Source: Gemmatimonadales bacterium (lineage in GTDB: Bacteria; Gemmatimonadota; Gemmatimonadetes; Gemmatimonadales; GWC2-71-9). From it: a DNA stretch of 64,000 nt. The position numbers and the translations under genes were made by a program. The notes below the pieces were generated by a model that saw only the letters and a list, made by a program, of their open reading frames with translations, did not search any database and was not told where the DNA came from. Shown here in pieces: positions 19,366-27,766 of this stretch (position 1 is the stretch's first letter; each line of letters begins with the position of its first letter). The stretch is taken from positions 1 through 64,000 of the forward strand of contig JAWKQM010000013.1 in the NCBI GenBank assembly GCA_041390145.1, given 5' to 3'.

Positions 19366-19815
19366 TTAGGACGCGATCCGGACCTCCGTCAGCACCCAGG
19401 CCGACCGGCCCCGGCGGTAGCCGAGCAGGATGACCGACTGCCGCTCCCCGGGAATCCCGACCTCCCGGTAGCGCCGGCTCAGCCCCACGTAGCCCTGGGC
19501 GGAGTCGACCACCTCCGCCCGCTGCAGGACGGTCTCAACCTCTTGTGTCCCTTGGACATAGGACGATAGCATGGCGCGCGCCTGCTCGGCGGTGATCGGC
19601 GCCGACTGACCGGCGGCCGGGAGGGTCACCACCAGGCGGCCCGCCCCCGCCGGGGCCAGAAAGGCCCGCAGGTCACGTCGCTGCCAGGAGGCGCGGGCGG
19701 AGTCGCCGACCTCGGTGAGGCCAGGCAGCGCTGGTGGGGAGGCGGGGACGCGGGGACGCGGGGCCGGACTGCCGAGGAGGGCGAGGGCGGCGGCCAGCGA
19801 GAGACTACGGATCAT
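19366..19815 (-). CDS. Small secreted protein, DUF4783/NTF2-like
   Basis: 149 residues: an N-terminal hydrophobic signal segment (IRSLSLAAALALLG), a Pro/Ala-rich linker, then a domain whose pattern (LRAFLAP, ITAEQARAMLSSYVQGT, VGLSRRYREVGIPGERQ, ILLGYRRGRSAWVLTEVRI) resembles DUF4783-type NTF2-like folds, which are secreted proteins of unknown role. The family link is by pattern recall and is tentative. ATG 19815 overlaps the pyrF stop by ATGA. It ends just before the promoter of the ribosomal operon. Confidence 0.65.
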   Translation of the reverse strand: MIRSLSLAAALALLGSPAPRPRVPASPPALPGLTEVGDSARASWQRRDLRAFLAPAGAGRLVVTLPAAGQSAPITAEQARAMLSSYVQGTQEVETVLQRAEVVDSAQGYVGLSRRYREVGIPGERQSVILLGYRRGRSAWVLTEVRIAS

Positions 19816-20495
19816 GCCGCACCGGCCTCGGCCGTGAACTCCGCCAATACCGCGGCGGGATTCGGGGCCTGGGTGATCGGCCGCCCCACCACCAGGTGGG
19901 TGGCCCCGGCGGCCGCCGCCTCGCGCGGGGTGGCGACCCGGACCTGATCGCCCGCCGCGTCGATGGCTCGCCGAATCCCCGGCACCACCACCCACCCCCC
20001 GGCCGGCACCACCGGCCGGACCACCCCGATCTCCGCCGGCGAACAGACGACCCCCCGGAGCCCTGCCCCGATCGCCGCAGCTGCCAGCCGTGGCACCTCG
20101 CGTTCGAGGTCCACCGCGTCCCGGCCGACGGCGTCGGCATATCCCGCCGCATCGAGCGAGGTCAGGACGGTCACGCCGACGAGGTTCATCTCGCCGGCGG
20201 CATCCTGCGCGGCCCGGAGCATCGGGACACCCCCCAGCGTGTGCACCGTGGCCATCGCGACGCCGAGCGATTCGGCCGCGCTCACGGCGCCGGCGACCGT
20301 GTTCGGGATGTCGTGCCACTTGAGGTCGAGAAAGATCCGGACGCCCCGCTGGTGAAGCTCCGCGAGGAAGGGTGCCCCCTCCCGCGTCATCAGGACCGAC
20401 CCAACCTTGGCCCAGCGCAGGTCGGGGAGACGGTCGAGGAGCCGGCGGCCGGCGTCGCCCGATTCCACGTCGAGCGCAAGGATGATGTCAGCCAC
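19812..20495 (-). CDS. pyrF: Orotidine 5'-phosphate decarboxylase
   Basis: Final step of UMP synthesis. 227 residues from a GTG start at 20495 (ADIILALDVESGD). Catalytic Lys/Asp network in FLDLKWHDIPNTV, a phosphate-gripping VVPGIR segment and THLVVGRPITQAPNP at the end match the short bacterial (group I) enzyme. It overlaps the end of pyrD by 8 bases, so the two consecutive pathway enzymes are probably coupled. Confidence 0.94.
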   Translation of the reverse strand: MADIILALDVESGDAGRRLLDRLPDLRWAKVGSVLMTREGAPFLAELHQRGVRIFLDLKWHDIPNTVAGAVSAAESLGVAMATVHTLGGVPMLRAAQDAAGEMNLVGVTVLTSLDAAGYADAVGRDAVDLEREVPRLAAAAIGAGLRGVVCSPAEIGVVRPVVPAGGWVVVPGIRRAIDAAGDQVRVATPREAAAAGATHLVVGRPITQAPNPAAVLAEFTAEAGAA

Positions 20496-21363
20496 GGTGG
20501 CGCTCCAGGTCGCGAATGATGCGGGCGGGAAGGCGCGGATCGGCGAGCGCGCCCGTCCCGATGCCGACGAGCGTGGCGCCGACCGCGAGATACTGGCGGA
20601 CATCTGCGGCGCTTCGGACGCCGCCGAGGCCGATGATCGGCAAGTCGGGCGCCCGTTCACGCACCCGGCGCACCGCCAGCACACCGGCCGGGAGGAGGGC
20701 CGGACCGCTGGCACCGCCGTTGCCGTTGCCCAGCCGAGGGACGCCGTCGGGGTTGAGCGCCAACCCGGGCATCGTGTTCACGACCGATACCCCATCGGCG
20801 CCGGCGTCACGCGCCACCAGTGCCAATGCCGCAATGTCCGGCAGGACCGGTGAGAGCTTGGCCACCAGCGGTCGCCCGGTCACCCGCCGGCATCGGGAGA
20901 TGATGGTGGTGACCGAGGCGGCGTCCGCGCCGAATTCGAGGCCCCCCGCCGACGTGTTGGGACAGGAGAGATTGAGTTCGTACGCGGTGATGCCCTCCAG
21001 GTCGTCCAGCCCCTCGATGACCGCCGCATATTCATCGAGCGTGAAGCCGACGACGTTCACAAGGACGCGCGCCGCCTGCATCCGCTGAAGCAGCCACGGC
21101 ATTTCGACCGCGCGTACCTGCGCGAGGCCGGGGTTGGCCAGGCCAATCGCATTGAGCATCCCACCGCGAAACTCGGTCACCCGTGGCGGGGCGTTCCCTG
21201 CCCTGGGCTCGACGGAGACCGCCTTGGTCACCAGCCCGCCGAGGCGGTCAATGTCCATCACGCCGTCGAGTTCACGGCCGTAGCCGGCGGTGCCCGACGC
21301 GAGCACAAGGGGATTCTGGAAGCGGACTCCGAAGACCATCCGCTCCAGCGCGGTGGCCGCCAT
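20488..21363 (-). CDS. pyrD: Dihydroorotate dehydrogenase, class 1 (catalytic subunit)
   Basis: Oxidises dihydroorotate to orotate with FMN. 291 residues; the catalytic base is cysteine (ELNLSCPNTSAGG, Cys134), which marks a class 1 enzyme rather than the membrane, quinone-linked class 2. LVTKAVSVEPRAGN and the C-terminal GLGGVRSAADVRQYLAVGAT (FMN phosphate) are typical of class 1B. Class 1B enzymes normally work with an iron-sulfur partner PyrK; no pyrK is in the window. ATG 21363 overlaps the lipoprotein stop by ATGA. Confidence 0.93.
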   Translation of the reverse strand: MAATALERMVFGVRFQNPLVLASGTAGYGRELDGVMDIDRLGGLVTKAVSVEPRAGNAPPRVTEFRGGMLNAIGLANPGLAQVRAVEMPWLLQRMQAARVLVNVVGFTLDEYAAVIEGLDDLEGITAYELNLSCPNTSAGGLEFGADAASVTTIISRCRRVTGRPLVAKLSPVLPDIAALALVARDAGADGVSVVNTMPGLALNPDGVPRLGNGNGGASGPALLPAGVLAVRRVRERAPDLPIIGLGGVRSAADVRQYLAVGATLVGIGTGALADPRLPARIIRDLERHRG

Positions 21364-22757
21364 CACTTGATGTCGTCCTCCCGGAGCTGGCCGGCGGGCG
21401 TATTGGGTGCCGTCGTGGGCCGCGCGCGCCGTTGCCCGGTCGACCTCTCGCCGCTGTTGGCGTACGCCTGCATCGAATCCTCGAGCGCCAGTACCGCGGG
21501 GGTCACCTCTCCCGCGACAAGCTGGAGGTACGGGCTCTCCGGATACTCGCACTCGAGCGTGTGGAAGATCGACTCGGCACGGGTCGGCTCCAGCGCCGCC
21601 AGGGCGAGGAGCGCCTTCGGCGCATACGGGGAGGTCGGCCACCAGGCCGGCACCGTGGCAAAGAGTTCGGCGGCAATGCGCGGCGCGGGGAGGGAGTCGC
21701 GGACCGCCTCGGCGAGCACGAACGTCGCGAGGTCGCCCTCTTTCGCGTCGGGGCTGATTGAGTCGGCGTAGGCACGGGCCTGGTCGAGGACACGGAGATA
21801 GCGCAACGCCTGAATCGAGGGGCGGCCGCCGATTTCGCTGAGCTCGGTGAGTTCCGGGCGCGCCTGCTCGAGCTGCGACAGGGTGTCCGCCTGCCCGATG
21901 AAGTATTCGCCGATCCGCAGCCGCGCCGTCAGGCTGGAGAAGGTGGTCGGCCTCGCCGAGGCGGCCTCGCGGAGCCGCGCCAGACCGGAGTCTGGATTGG
22001 AGGAGAGGAGGCGCATGCCATCGGCGAGGAGGAGCCGGTCCCTCGATTCCGGCGGCAAGCCGGGGAGAGCGACGGCGGCCGAGGTGTATTTGGAGGCCAG
22101 GCCGGGGTCGACGCGGCCGACCCCGGTGATGATCGACTCCCACGGCAGCGCCGTGTCGCCCTGTGCGAGCGCCGAATCGATGAGTGGAACGGCCTCGGCG
22201 AGGTTGCCGAGGTTGGCATAGTCGGCCGTGCGTTCGGCGTCGACCGCGGGCCCCTCCAGGCCTTCCAGCGTCGTGACCGCCGCCTGGTACTCCCCGTTGA
22301 GTCGAAGCACGCGGGCGTGCTCCAGCTGGGCAGGGCGACTGATGGCGGTGTCGGAACTCGCCATCAGCTCGAGGAGCACGCGATCCGCGGCGGAATAATC
22401 GCCCGCTTCAAGGAGGCAACCACTGAGGAGGACCTTGGCCCGCTCCGCCACCTTGGGACTGTCCATGCTCAGCGAAGCGGCCTCGAGCGCGGGCACGGCG
22501 GCCGGGCAGTCTCTGCGCGCCACCATCGCCTCACCCCGGATCAGCTGCGCATCGTCCACCCAGCTGCTCTCCGGATGGCGGGCGATCACCGTATCGGCGC
22601 GCACCTCCGCCTGCGCCCAGTACCCCTGCGCCTCGAAGGTGCGCCCCGCCGCCTGCGCCTTCTGGGCGCGCTTGGCAAACCGATTGGCGTTGTACATCCC
22701 GTTGTAGTAGACGCACCCCGTCAGCGCGAGCAGGAGCAGCAGCGCGCCTCGCTTCAC
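21363..22757 (-). CDS. TPR-containing lipoprotein
   Basis: 464 residues from GTG 22757. Signal peptide with lipobox ALTGC, then YYNGMYNANRFAKRAQKAQ and a long run of TPR-like helices (AAVPALEAASLSMDSPKVA, ADRVLLELMASSDTAISRP, ALLALAALEPTRAESIFHTL). The C-terminus is low-complexity. Likely anchored to the inner or outer membrane facing the periplasm. GTG 22757 overlaps the amidase stop as GTGA; a GTG at 22793 is also open but would add residues ahead of the signal peptide. No specific function can be read. Confidence 0.75.
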   Translation of the reverse strand: MKRGALLLLLALTGCVYYNGMYNANRFAKRAQKAQAAGRTFEAQGYWAQAEVRADTVIARHPESSWVDDAQLIRGEAMVARRDCPAAVPALEAASLSMDSPKVAERAKVLLSGCLLEAGDYSAADRVLLELMASSDTAISRPAQLEHARVLRLNGEYQAAVTTLEGLEGPAVDAERTADYANLGNLAEAVPLIDSALAQGDTALPWESIITGVGRVDPGLASKYTSAAVALPGLPPESRDRLLLADGMRLLSSNPDSGLARLREAASARPTTFSSLTARLRIGEYFIGQADTLSQLEQARPELTELSEIGGRPSIQALRYLRVLDQARAYADSISPDAKEGDLATFVLAEAVRDSLPAPRIAAELFATVPAWWPTSPYAPKALLALAALEPTRAESIFHTLECEYPESPYLQLVAGEVTPAVLALEDSMQAYANSGERSTGQRRARPTTAPNTPAGQLREDDIK

Positions 22758-23939
22758 CGGCCCGGGCCCCCGGCCCGCGCCCCGCTCTTCCACTCGAATT
22801 CCAGCAGGTAGTCGACAATGGCATCCGCCAGGGCGCGCGCAATCTGGCGCTGGCCCGTCTTCGACATCAGGTACTTCGCATCGGACGGACTGGTAGCGTA
22901 CCCGATCTCGACCAGCACTCCGGGCCGCCGGCCGGTGTTGAGCACGATCAAGTCGTTGCGCTGCTTGACACCGCGATTCGCGCCGGGATGCACCGGCTCC
23001 AGGTGGGTCTGAATCAACGCCCCCGCGCGCGCCGACTCACGCAGATACTCGTTCATCTGCAGGTCCTTCAGGATGTACCCCAGCGGGCCGGTCACCAGCT
23101 CCTGATCCTCGGGGCTGTCAAACCGCAGCGCTTCGTTCTCTGTCCGGGCTACCCGATCCGCGTCGGCGGAGTTCTCCTCGCCGATAATTAGCGTCGAGAA
23201 CCCGTTGACGGAGCGGTAATCGCGCCGCTTCCCGGTATCGAGGGCGTCCACATGAAGGCTGATGAAGAGATCACAGCTGGCGTCGCAGGTCGGCGCGCCT
23301 GAATCAGGTTCGCTGGCGGACATCAGTGGTGCGCGTCATCCGCACGGTGATGCCGCGCTTAACCAGTTCCTCTTGCAACAACAACGAGACCTGAAGCGTG
23401 ACGTCCTTCTCGGTGACGCCGCGCGGAAAGAACTTGCCGAGATTCCCGGGGTCGGCGCCGCCATGCCCGGCGTCCACCGTGACGATGTGCCCCGGCAACA
23501 GCCCGTTGGGCAGCCGCTTCGGCGCTGGCGCCGTGACGGCCACGCTCCCAAGCTGGACCAGCCGGCCCGCGGTGCGGTCGAACTTGTACAACTCGCCGAG
23601 ATATCGCGGCAGAACTTCCGAGACGAACTGGTAGGGCACGAAGAGTGAATCGCCGCGCTCGATGGTCGGCACGGCCAGGGGCTCGAGCCGGTCGTTGAGG
23701 CGGAAGAGCGGTGCGCCGGGGAGGAAGGCGAAGTCCTGCCGGGAGATGACCAAGGTGACCCAGGCGCCCTCGCGCCGGATGGTCCCGGCCAGTGCCGCGG
23801 CAAGGGGATAGGCGGCCACCATCGGCCGGCCATCGGCATCTGTACTCACCGACAGCTGCGTCTCGCCGCGCGGCGTGGCCACGAGAAGCTGCGAGGGCAC
23901 GGCGCCCGTGAGCGCGAGGAGGAGCGAGAGGGCGATCAC
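22754..23939 (-). pseudogene. N-acetylmuramoyl-L-alanine amidase (Amidase_3), frame-broken
   Basis: Zinc amidase that cuts peptide stems from muramic acid during cell-wall turnover. The N-terminal part (23939-23304; GTG start, signal peptide, AMIN-like domain, zinc His in VDAGHGGADPG, Glu in VTEKDVTLQ) stops at a TGA right after TRTTDVRQRT. The rest (SCDLFISLHVDALD with the second His, and catalytic Glu in GVLVEIGYATS) continues in the +1 frame to 22754. The third frame between them reads NLIQARR, which fits the family, so two single-base losses near 23310 and 23290 are the simplest history; adding two bases makes the 1186-base span divisible by three. Could be a real pseudogene or an assembly error. 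Overlaps smpB by GTGA. Confidence 0.8.
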
Positions 23940-24421
23940 CGTTGCCGCCCCACGGCGATGGCGCGGGCCGTTTCGCGGTCGATCATCCGTTCCTTCAGCG
24001 CCTGTCGCTTGTCGTGCTGTTTCTTGCCGCGGCCGAGCCCGATGGCAATCTTCGCCTTGCCCCTGCTGAAGTAGAGCTCGAGCGGCACGAGGCTGAGCCC
24101 CTCGCGCTCGACCGAGCCGATGAGACGATTGATTTCGCGACGATGGAGGAGAAGCTTGCGCGAACGAACCGGGTCGTGATTGTACCGGTTACCCTGGGCG
24201 TACGGGGTGACATTCATTCCTTCGAGATACACCTGTCCCCCGGAAACCCGGGCGTACGCTTCCTTGATGGAGGCCTTGCCGCTGCGGAGCGACTTGACCT
24301 CGGTGCCGGTCAGCACCAAGCCCGCCTCCCACGTCTCGAGGATGTGGAAGTCGTGGGTCGCCTTGGGATTGCGGGCGACCGAATGCCGGCGCTCCGTGGG
24401 CGCATCCGATTTGGTAGACAT
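23936..24421 (-). CDS. smpB: SsrA-binding protein SmpB
   Basis: Binds tmRNA and brings it to stalled ribosomes for trans-translation. 161 residues: the oligonucleotide-binding beta-barrel with FHILETWEAGLVLTGTEVKS and GKASIKEAYARV, DPVRSRKLLLHRREINRL, and the basic tail KKQHDKRQALKERMIDRE that enters the mRNA channel. ATG 24421. A strong promoter lies just upstream. No tmRNA (ssrA) gene is seen nearby. Confidence 0.97.
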   Translation of the reverse strand: MSTKSDAPTERRHSVARNPKATHDFHILETWEAGLVLTGTEVKSLRSGKASIKEAYARVSGGQVYLEGMNVTPYAQGNRYNHDPVRSRKLLLHRREINRLIGSVEREGLSLVPLELYFSRGKAKIAIGLGRGKKQHDKRQALKERMIDRETARAIAVGRQR

Positions 24422-24439
24422 GGGCGGTCTCGTAAACCC

Positions 24440-24468
24440 AAGATAGACAGTGGGTTCGGGAGGGTCAA
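24440..24468 (-). promoter_or_regulatory. Sigma-70-type promoter for smpB
   Basis: On the minus strand TTGACC (24468-24463) and TATCTT (24445-24440) are spaced by 17 bases, 19 bases ahead of the smpB ATG. Likely drives smpB, the amidase gene and perhaps the overlapping pyr genes downstream. Confidence 0.65.
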
Positions 24469-24476
24469 CGGGCCGC

Positions 24477-24506
24477 TTGACGCCGGGGCCGGCCTCCCGC
24501 TACCTT
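24477..24506 (+). promoter_or_regulatory. Candidate promoter for tRNA-Leu
   Basis: TTGACG (24477-24482) and TACCTT (24501-24506) with an 18-base spacer; the tRNA begins 10 bases after the -10 box, about where a stable-RNA transcript would start. Confidence 0.5.
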
Positions 24507-24516
24507 TGCCGCCCAC

Positions 24517-24600
24517 GCCGAAGTGGTGGAATTGGTAGACGCGCTGCGTTCAGGGCGCAGTGGGCGCAAGCCCGTGGGGGTTCGAGTCCCCCCTTCGGCA
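24517..24600 (+). tRNA. tRNA-Leu (anticodon CAG)
   Basis: 84-base class II tRNA. Acceptor arm GCCGAAG pairs with CTTCGGC and the discriminator base is A; the D-loop contains TTGGTAGAC; anticodon stem CTGCG/CGCAG encloses TTCAGGG with anticodon CAG at 24551-24553; the long variable arm (TGGGCGCAAGCCC region) and T-arm GGGGGTTCGAGTCCCCC follow. CCA is not encoded. Lies on the plus strand between two minus-strand genes. Confidence 0.96.
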
Positions 24601-24610
24601 CTTCCCTTCC

Positions 24611-25771
24611 TCAGTACCGCACCATCTCCCGATCAATCTCGCGAGCCCACCGGTCAATGCCGCCGGCGAGGCTCCGCACGTTGGGCAACCCGACGGACCG
24701 CAGGAAGCTAGCCGCCTGCAGCGAACGCACGCCGTGGTGGCAGTACGCGACGATCTCCGCCGCAGGGTCGAGCGCATTCGCCAGGCCCGGCAGCCGGGAG
24801 AGCGGCGCCAGGCGCGCACCCTCCAGTCGCACCAGTTCCCACTCCGGCACCTCCCGCACATCGACCAGCACGATGGAGCGCCCTCCCGCGAGTTCGCGCT
24901 GGAGTTCCGCCGGCGTCACCTCGAGCCCGGGGGCCGCCGCCACGGGCGCCACCCCGCAGAACGCCTCGTAGTCGATCAGTTCCCGGACGCTCGGCGAGTC
25001 GCCGCAGAGGGGACAGGCGGGATCCCGCTGCAGGGCGAGTTCGCGGAACTGCATCCGGAGCGCATCGAAGAGCAGCAGGCGTCCGATGAGGGGATCGCCA
25101 ATGCCGAGGAGGAGCTTGATCGCCTCCATGGCCTGGATGGAACCGACGACGCCCGGCAGCGCGCCAAGGACCCCGGCCTCCGCACATCCAGGCACCATGC
25201 CCGGCGGGGGTGGCTCCGCGTAGAGGCAGCGATAGCAGGGACCGCCCTTGGCCGCAAAGACCGACGCCTGACCCTCGAACTGGAAGATGGCGCCGTACAC
25301 GTCGGGAATGCCGCTGAGGTACGCCGCGTCGTTGATGAGATAGCGGGTGGGAAAGTTGTCACTCCCGTCGAGCACCACCTCGAACCCCTCGAAGATGCCG
25401 AGCGCGTTCTTCGCTGTCAGCCGCTCGGGGAACTTCTCCACGGTGACGAAGGGATTGAGGTCCTCGATTCGGGCCGTGGCGGAGTCGAGTTTCGGGAGGC
25501 CGATGGTGGCGGTCCCGTGGAGGACCTGGCGCTGCAGGTTGCTCACGTCCACCACGTCGGCGTCCACGAGCCCGATCGTCCCGACGCCTGCGGCGGCGAG
25601 GTAGAGCGCGGCGGGCGAGCCGAGGCCCCCGGCCCCCACCACGAGGACGCGCGCCTGCTTCAGCCGGCGCTGGCCGGCCTCGCCGACGTGCGGGAGGATC
25701 AGATGCCGGGAATACCGCTGGAACTCGGCGGTGGTCAGCGGAGGAAGATCGGGATGGAGTTGGTCAGCCAT
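24611..25771 (-). CDS. MoeB/ThiF-type sulfur-carrier adenylyltransferase with C-terminal rhodanese domain
   Basis: E1-like enzyme that adenylates the C-terminal glycine of ubiquitin-like sulfur carriers (MoaD/ThiS type) for molybdopterin, thiamine or cysteine synthesis; the fused rhodanese can supply the sulfur. 386 residues: Rossmann VLVVGAGGLGSPAALYLAAA, adenylation motif with DGSDNFPTRYLIND, crossover-loop cysteine in PGCAEAGVLG, zinc pairs CYRC and CPLC, then a rhodanese domain with active-site loop CHHGVRS. The MoeZ/MoeBR architecture is clear, but the carrier partner is not in the window. Lies 18 bases behind an Rrf2 regulator, which suggests control by iron-sulfur or cysteine status. 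Confidence 0.9.
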   Translation of the reverse strand: MADQLHPDLPPLTTAEFQRYSRHLILPHVGEAGQRRLKQARVLVVGAGGLGSPAALYLAAAGVGTIGLVDADVVDVSNLQRQVLHGTATIGLPKLDSATARIEDLNPFVTVEKFPERLTAKNALGIFEGFEVVLDGSDNFPTRYLINDAAYLSGIPDVYGAIFQFEGQASVFAAKGGPCYRCLYAEPPPPGMVPGCAEAGVLGALPGVVGSIQAMEAIKLLLGIGDPLIGRLLLFDALRMQFRELALQRDPACPLCGDSPSVRELIDYEAFCGVAPVAAAPGLEVTPAELQRELAGGRSIVLVDVREVPEWELVRLEGARLAPLSRLPGLANALDPAAEIVAYCHHGVRSLQAASFLRSVGLPNVRSLAGGIDRWAREIDREMVRY

Positions 25772-25789
25772 GGCTGGGACCGCCCGCGG

Positions 25790-26242
25790 TCAGGACGCGG
25801 CGGCGGTCCCGACGAGCTGCGCGACCCGGCCTTCATCCTGCAGGAGGTCGGTCAGGCTGACCCCCTTCAGGAGATCGTCCACCCGGGTGCGGAGGGCGTG
25901 CCAGACGGGGCGGATGCTGCACTGGGCGCCGGGGCCGCAGCGTTCCTCGTCCACCGGGTGCGTTTCGCAGTTGATCTCGAAAATCTGGTGATCGCAGGCG
26001 GCCATGACGTCGTGCACGGAGATCTGCTCGGGGGGACGCCCGAGGAAATACCCGCCACGCGCGCCGCGGACGCTCTCCACCAGCCCGGCCCGTCGCAGCC
26101 GGAGGAGGATCTGCTCGACATAGTCGCCGGGGAGGCGCTCCGACTCGGAGATGTCCCGCGCCGCCACGGGCTCGGTCCCACCCCGCCGCGCCAGATGCAG
26201 CGAGATGATGAGGCTGTACTCGGTCCAGGTTGTCACTCGCAT
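25790..26242 (-). CDS. Rrf2-family transcriptional regulator, probable Fe-S sensor
   Basis: 150-residue winged-helix repressor. N-terminal helix-turn-helix (WTEYSLIISLHLARR, LPGDYVEQILLRLRRAGLVE, GARGGYFLGR wing) and three cysteines in the dimerisation region spaced C-x9-C-x5-C (residues in INCETHPVDEERCGPGAQC). IscR, NsrR and RsrR use a comparable trio to bind an iron-sulfur cluster, so sensing of Fe-S or redox state is plausible. The ATG at 26242 coincides with the predicted transcription start, so the message may be leaderless. Probably regulates itself and the MoeB-rhodanese gene behind it. Confidence 0.87.
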   Translation of the reverse strand: MRVTTWTEYSLIISLHLARRGGTEPVAARDISESERLPGDYVEQILLRLRRAGLVESVRGARGGYFLGRPPEQISVHDVMAACDHQIFEINCETHPVDEERCGPGAQCSIRPVWHALRTRVDDLLKGVSLTDLLQDEGRVAQLVGTAAAS

Positions 26243-26248
26243 GGACGC

Positions 26249-26277
26249 AATATGGGAGTTGCGGGGTGGGATATCAA
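26249..26277 (-). promoter_or_regulatory. Promoter of rrf2-moeB; predicts a leaderless transcript
   Basis: On the minus strand TTGATA (26277-26272) and CATATT (26254-26249) with a 17-base spacer. Transcription about 7 bases past the -10 box would begin at the A of the regulator's ATG (26242). The interval also lies just 18 bases from the aspA stop. Confidence 0.55.
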
Positions 26278-26294
26278 CCGCAGCCCCACGGACC

Positions 26295-27713
26295 TCAGCC
26301 CCCGGCCGGCAGTCCCTTCCCACCAGGGACGCCCAGCTCCGTCATGGCCCGCAAGTCGAGGATCTCCTCGAGTTCCTTCCCCTTGAGGATCCCGCGCTCG
26401 GTGACCAGCTGCTTCACCGTCAGTCCGGTCGCGATGGCCTCCTTGGCAAGCTTGGCGGCCGCGGCGTAGCCGATCTTGGGTGCCAGCGCAGTGACGAGCG
26501 CCGGGCTCCGCTCGAGCCAGTGCGCGCACTGCGCCTCGTCGGCGGTGATGCCCTCGATGCAGCGCTCCGAGAAGACCCGGGTCGCGTTGCCGACGATGAT
26601 GAGGCTGAACACGATGTTGTGGGTGATGACCGGCATCATGACGTTCAACTCCAGCTGCCCCGCTTCCGCGGCCATCGCGACGGTCATGTCGAGGCCCAGT
26701 GCCTGATAGCACACCTGGTTGACCATTTCGGCGATGGAGGGATTCACCTTGCCCGGCATGATGCTGGAGCCGGGCTGCACCTCGGGCAACCCGATTTCCG
26801 CCAGGCCGGTGCGGGGCCCCGAGGCGAGGAGCCGGATGTCGTTGGCCAGCTTGTTGAGGTCGAGCACCCAGGCGCGGAGCGCGCCGCTGAAGGTGGCGAT
26901 GTCGCCCATCGACTGCATCAGCTGGACGCGGTCCTCCGCGACCTCGAGCTTGAGCCCGGTGATCTCGCTCAGGTGCTTCACCATCAGCGCGGGATACGCG
27001 GGTTCGGCGTTGATGCCGGTGCCCACCGCCGTGCCGCCGATGTTCATCGCGCGGAGCCAGCGGGCCGCCTCGGCCAGCTTGGCCCGGTGGCGTGCCACGG
27101 TATGCCCGTATGCGGTGAACTCCTGGCCGAGCCGGATCGGCGTCGCGTCCTGCAGGTGGGTGCGTCCCGACTTGATGATCCCATCGAACGCCTTGCCCTT
27201 GGCGAGGAACGCCTCGGCCAGGCGATCCATGGCGTCAAGCAGCGGCGTGAGGGTGGTGAGGGTGGCGAGGCGCATGGCGGTCGGGATGACGTCGTTGGTG
27301 CTCTGCGCCATGTTGACATGGTCGTTCGGGTGCACGGGCGAATAGGTGCCTCGCTCCGTGCCGAGAATCTCATTGGCCCGGTTGGCGAGCACCTCGTTGC
27401 AATTCATATGGTGACTGGTGCCCGCGCCGGCCTGGTAGACGTCCACCACGAACTGGTCCCGGAAATTGCCGCCGAGCACTTCCTTGGTGGCCGCAATGAT
27501 CGCATCGGCCAGCTTGCGATCGAGCCGGCCGGTCTCCCTGTGGGTGAGCGCCGCGGCCTGCTTGATCTGGATCATGGCGTCGACGAACGCGGGGAGGGGA
27601 CGGAGCCCGGAGATGGGGTAGTTTTCAACGGCGCGCAGGGTCTGGATGCCGTAGAGGGCGTCGGCGGGGACGGCCTTCTCGCCGAGGGGGTCCTTTTCGA
27701 TGCGTGTCTTCAT
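26295..27713 (-). CDS. aspA: Aspartate ammonia-lyase (aspartase)
   Basis: Reversible deamination of aspartate to fumarate. 472 residues of the fumarase/aspartase superfamily: N-terminal ALYGIQTLRAVENYPISG, which is the aspartase version (fumarases have GxQTQRS), TSHHMNCNEVLANRANEI, SGRTHLQDATPIRLGQEF and the catalytic serine loop GSSIMPGKVNP. ATG 27713. Convergent with nothing; divergent from the cupin gene across 53 bases. Class II fumarase is the alternative but the N-terminal signature argues against it. Confidence 0.88.
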   Translation of the reverse strand: MKTRIEKDPLGEKAVPADALYGIQTLRAVENYPISGLRPLPAFVDAMIQIKQAAALTHRETGRLDRKLADAIIAATKEVLGGNFRDQFVVDVYQAGAGTSHHMNCNEVLANRANEILGTERGTYSPVHPNDHVNMAQSTNDVIPTAMRLATLTTLTPLLDAMDRLAEAFLAKGKAFDGIIKSGRTHLQDATPIRLGQEFTAYGHTVARHRAKLAEAARWLRAMNIGGTAVGTGINAEPAYPALMVKHLSEITGLKLEVAEDRVQLMQSMGDIATFSGALRAWVLDLNKLANDIRLLASGPRTGLAEIGLPEVQPGSSIMPGKVNPSIAEMVNQVCYQALGLDMTVAMAAEAGQLELNVMMPVITHNIVFSLIIVGNATRVFSERCIEGITADEAQCAHWLERSPALVTALAPKIGYAAAAKLAKEAIATGLTVKQLVTERGILKGKELEEILDLRAMTELGVPGGKGLPAGG

Positions 27714-27766
27714 GACGGATACCGGTTGATCGGGGAATGAATCACAAGGCTGCCAAAGGGAACCAG

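Noticed and set aside
22758..22793. GTG 22793 as start of the TPR lipoprotein
   Set aside because: It adds 12 residues (EERGAGRGPGP) ahead of the signal peptide and overlaps the amidase end more; GTG 22757 gives a GTGA junction and a clean signal.
23936..24600. Search for tmRNA (ssrA) near smpB
   Set aside because: No alanine-tRNA-like ends or tag frame are visible; only tRNA-Leu is present.
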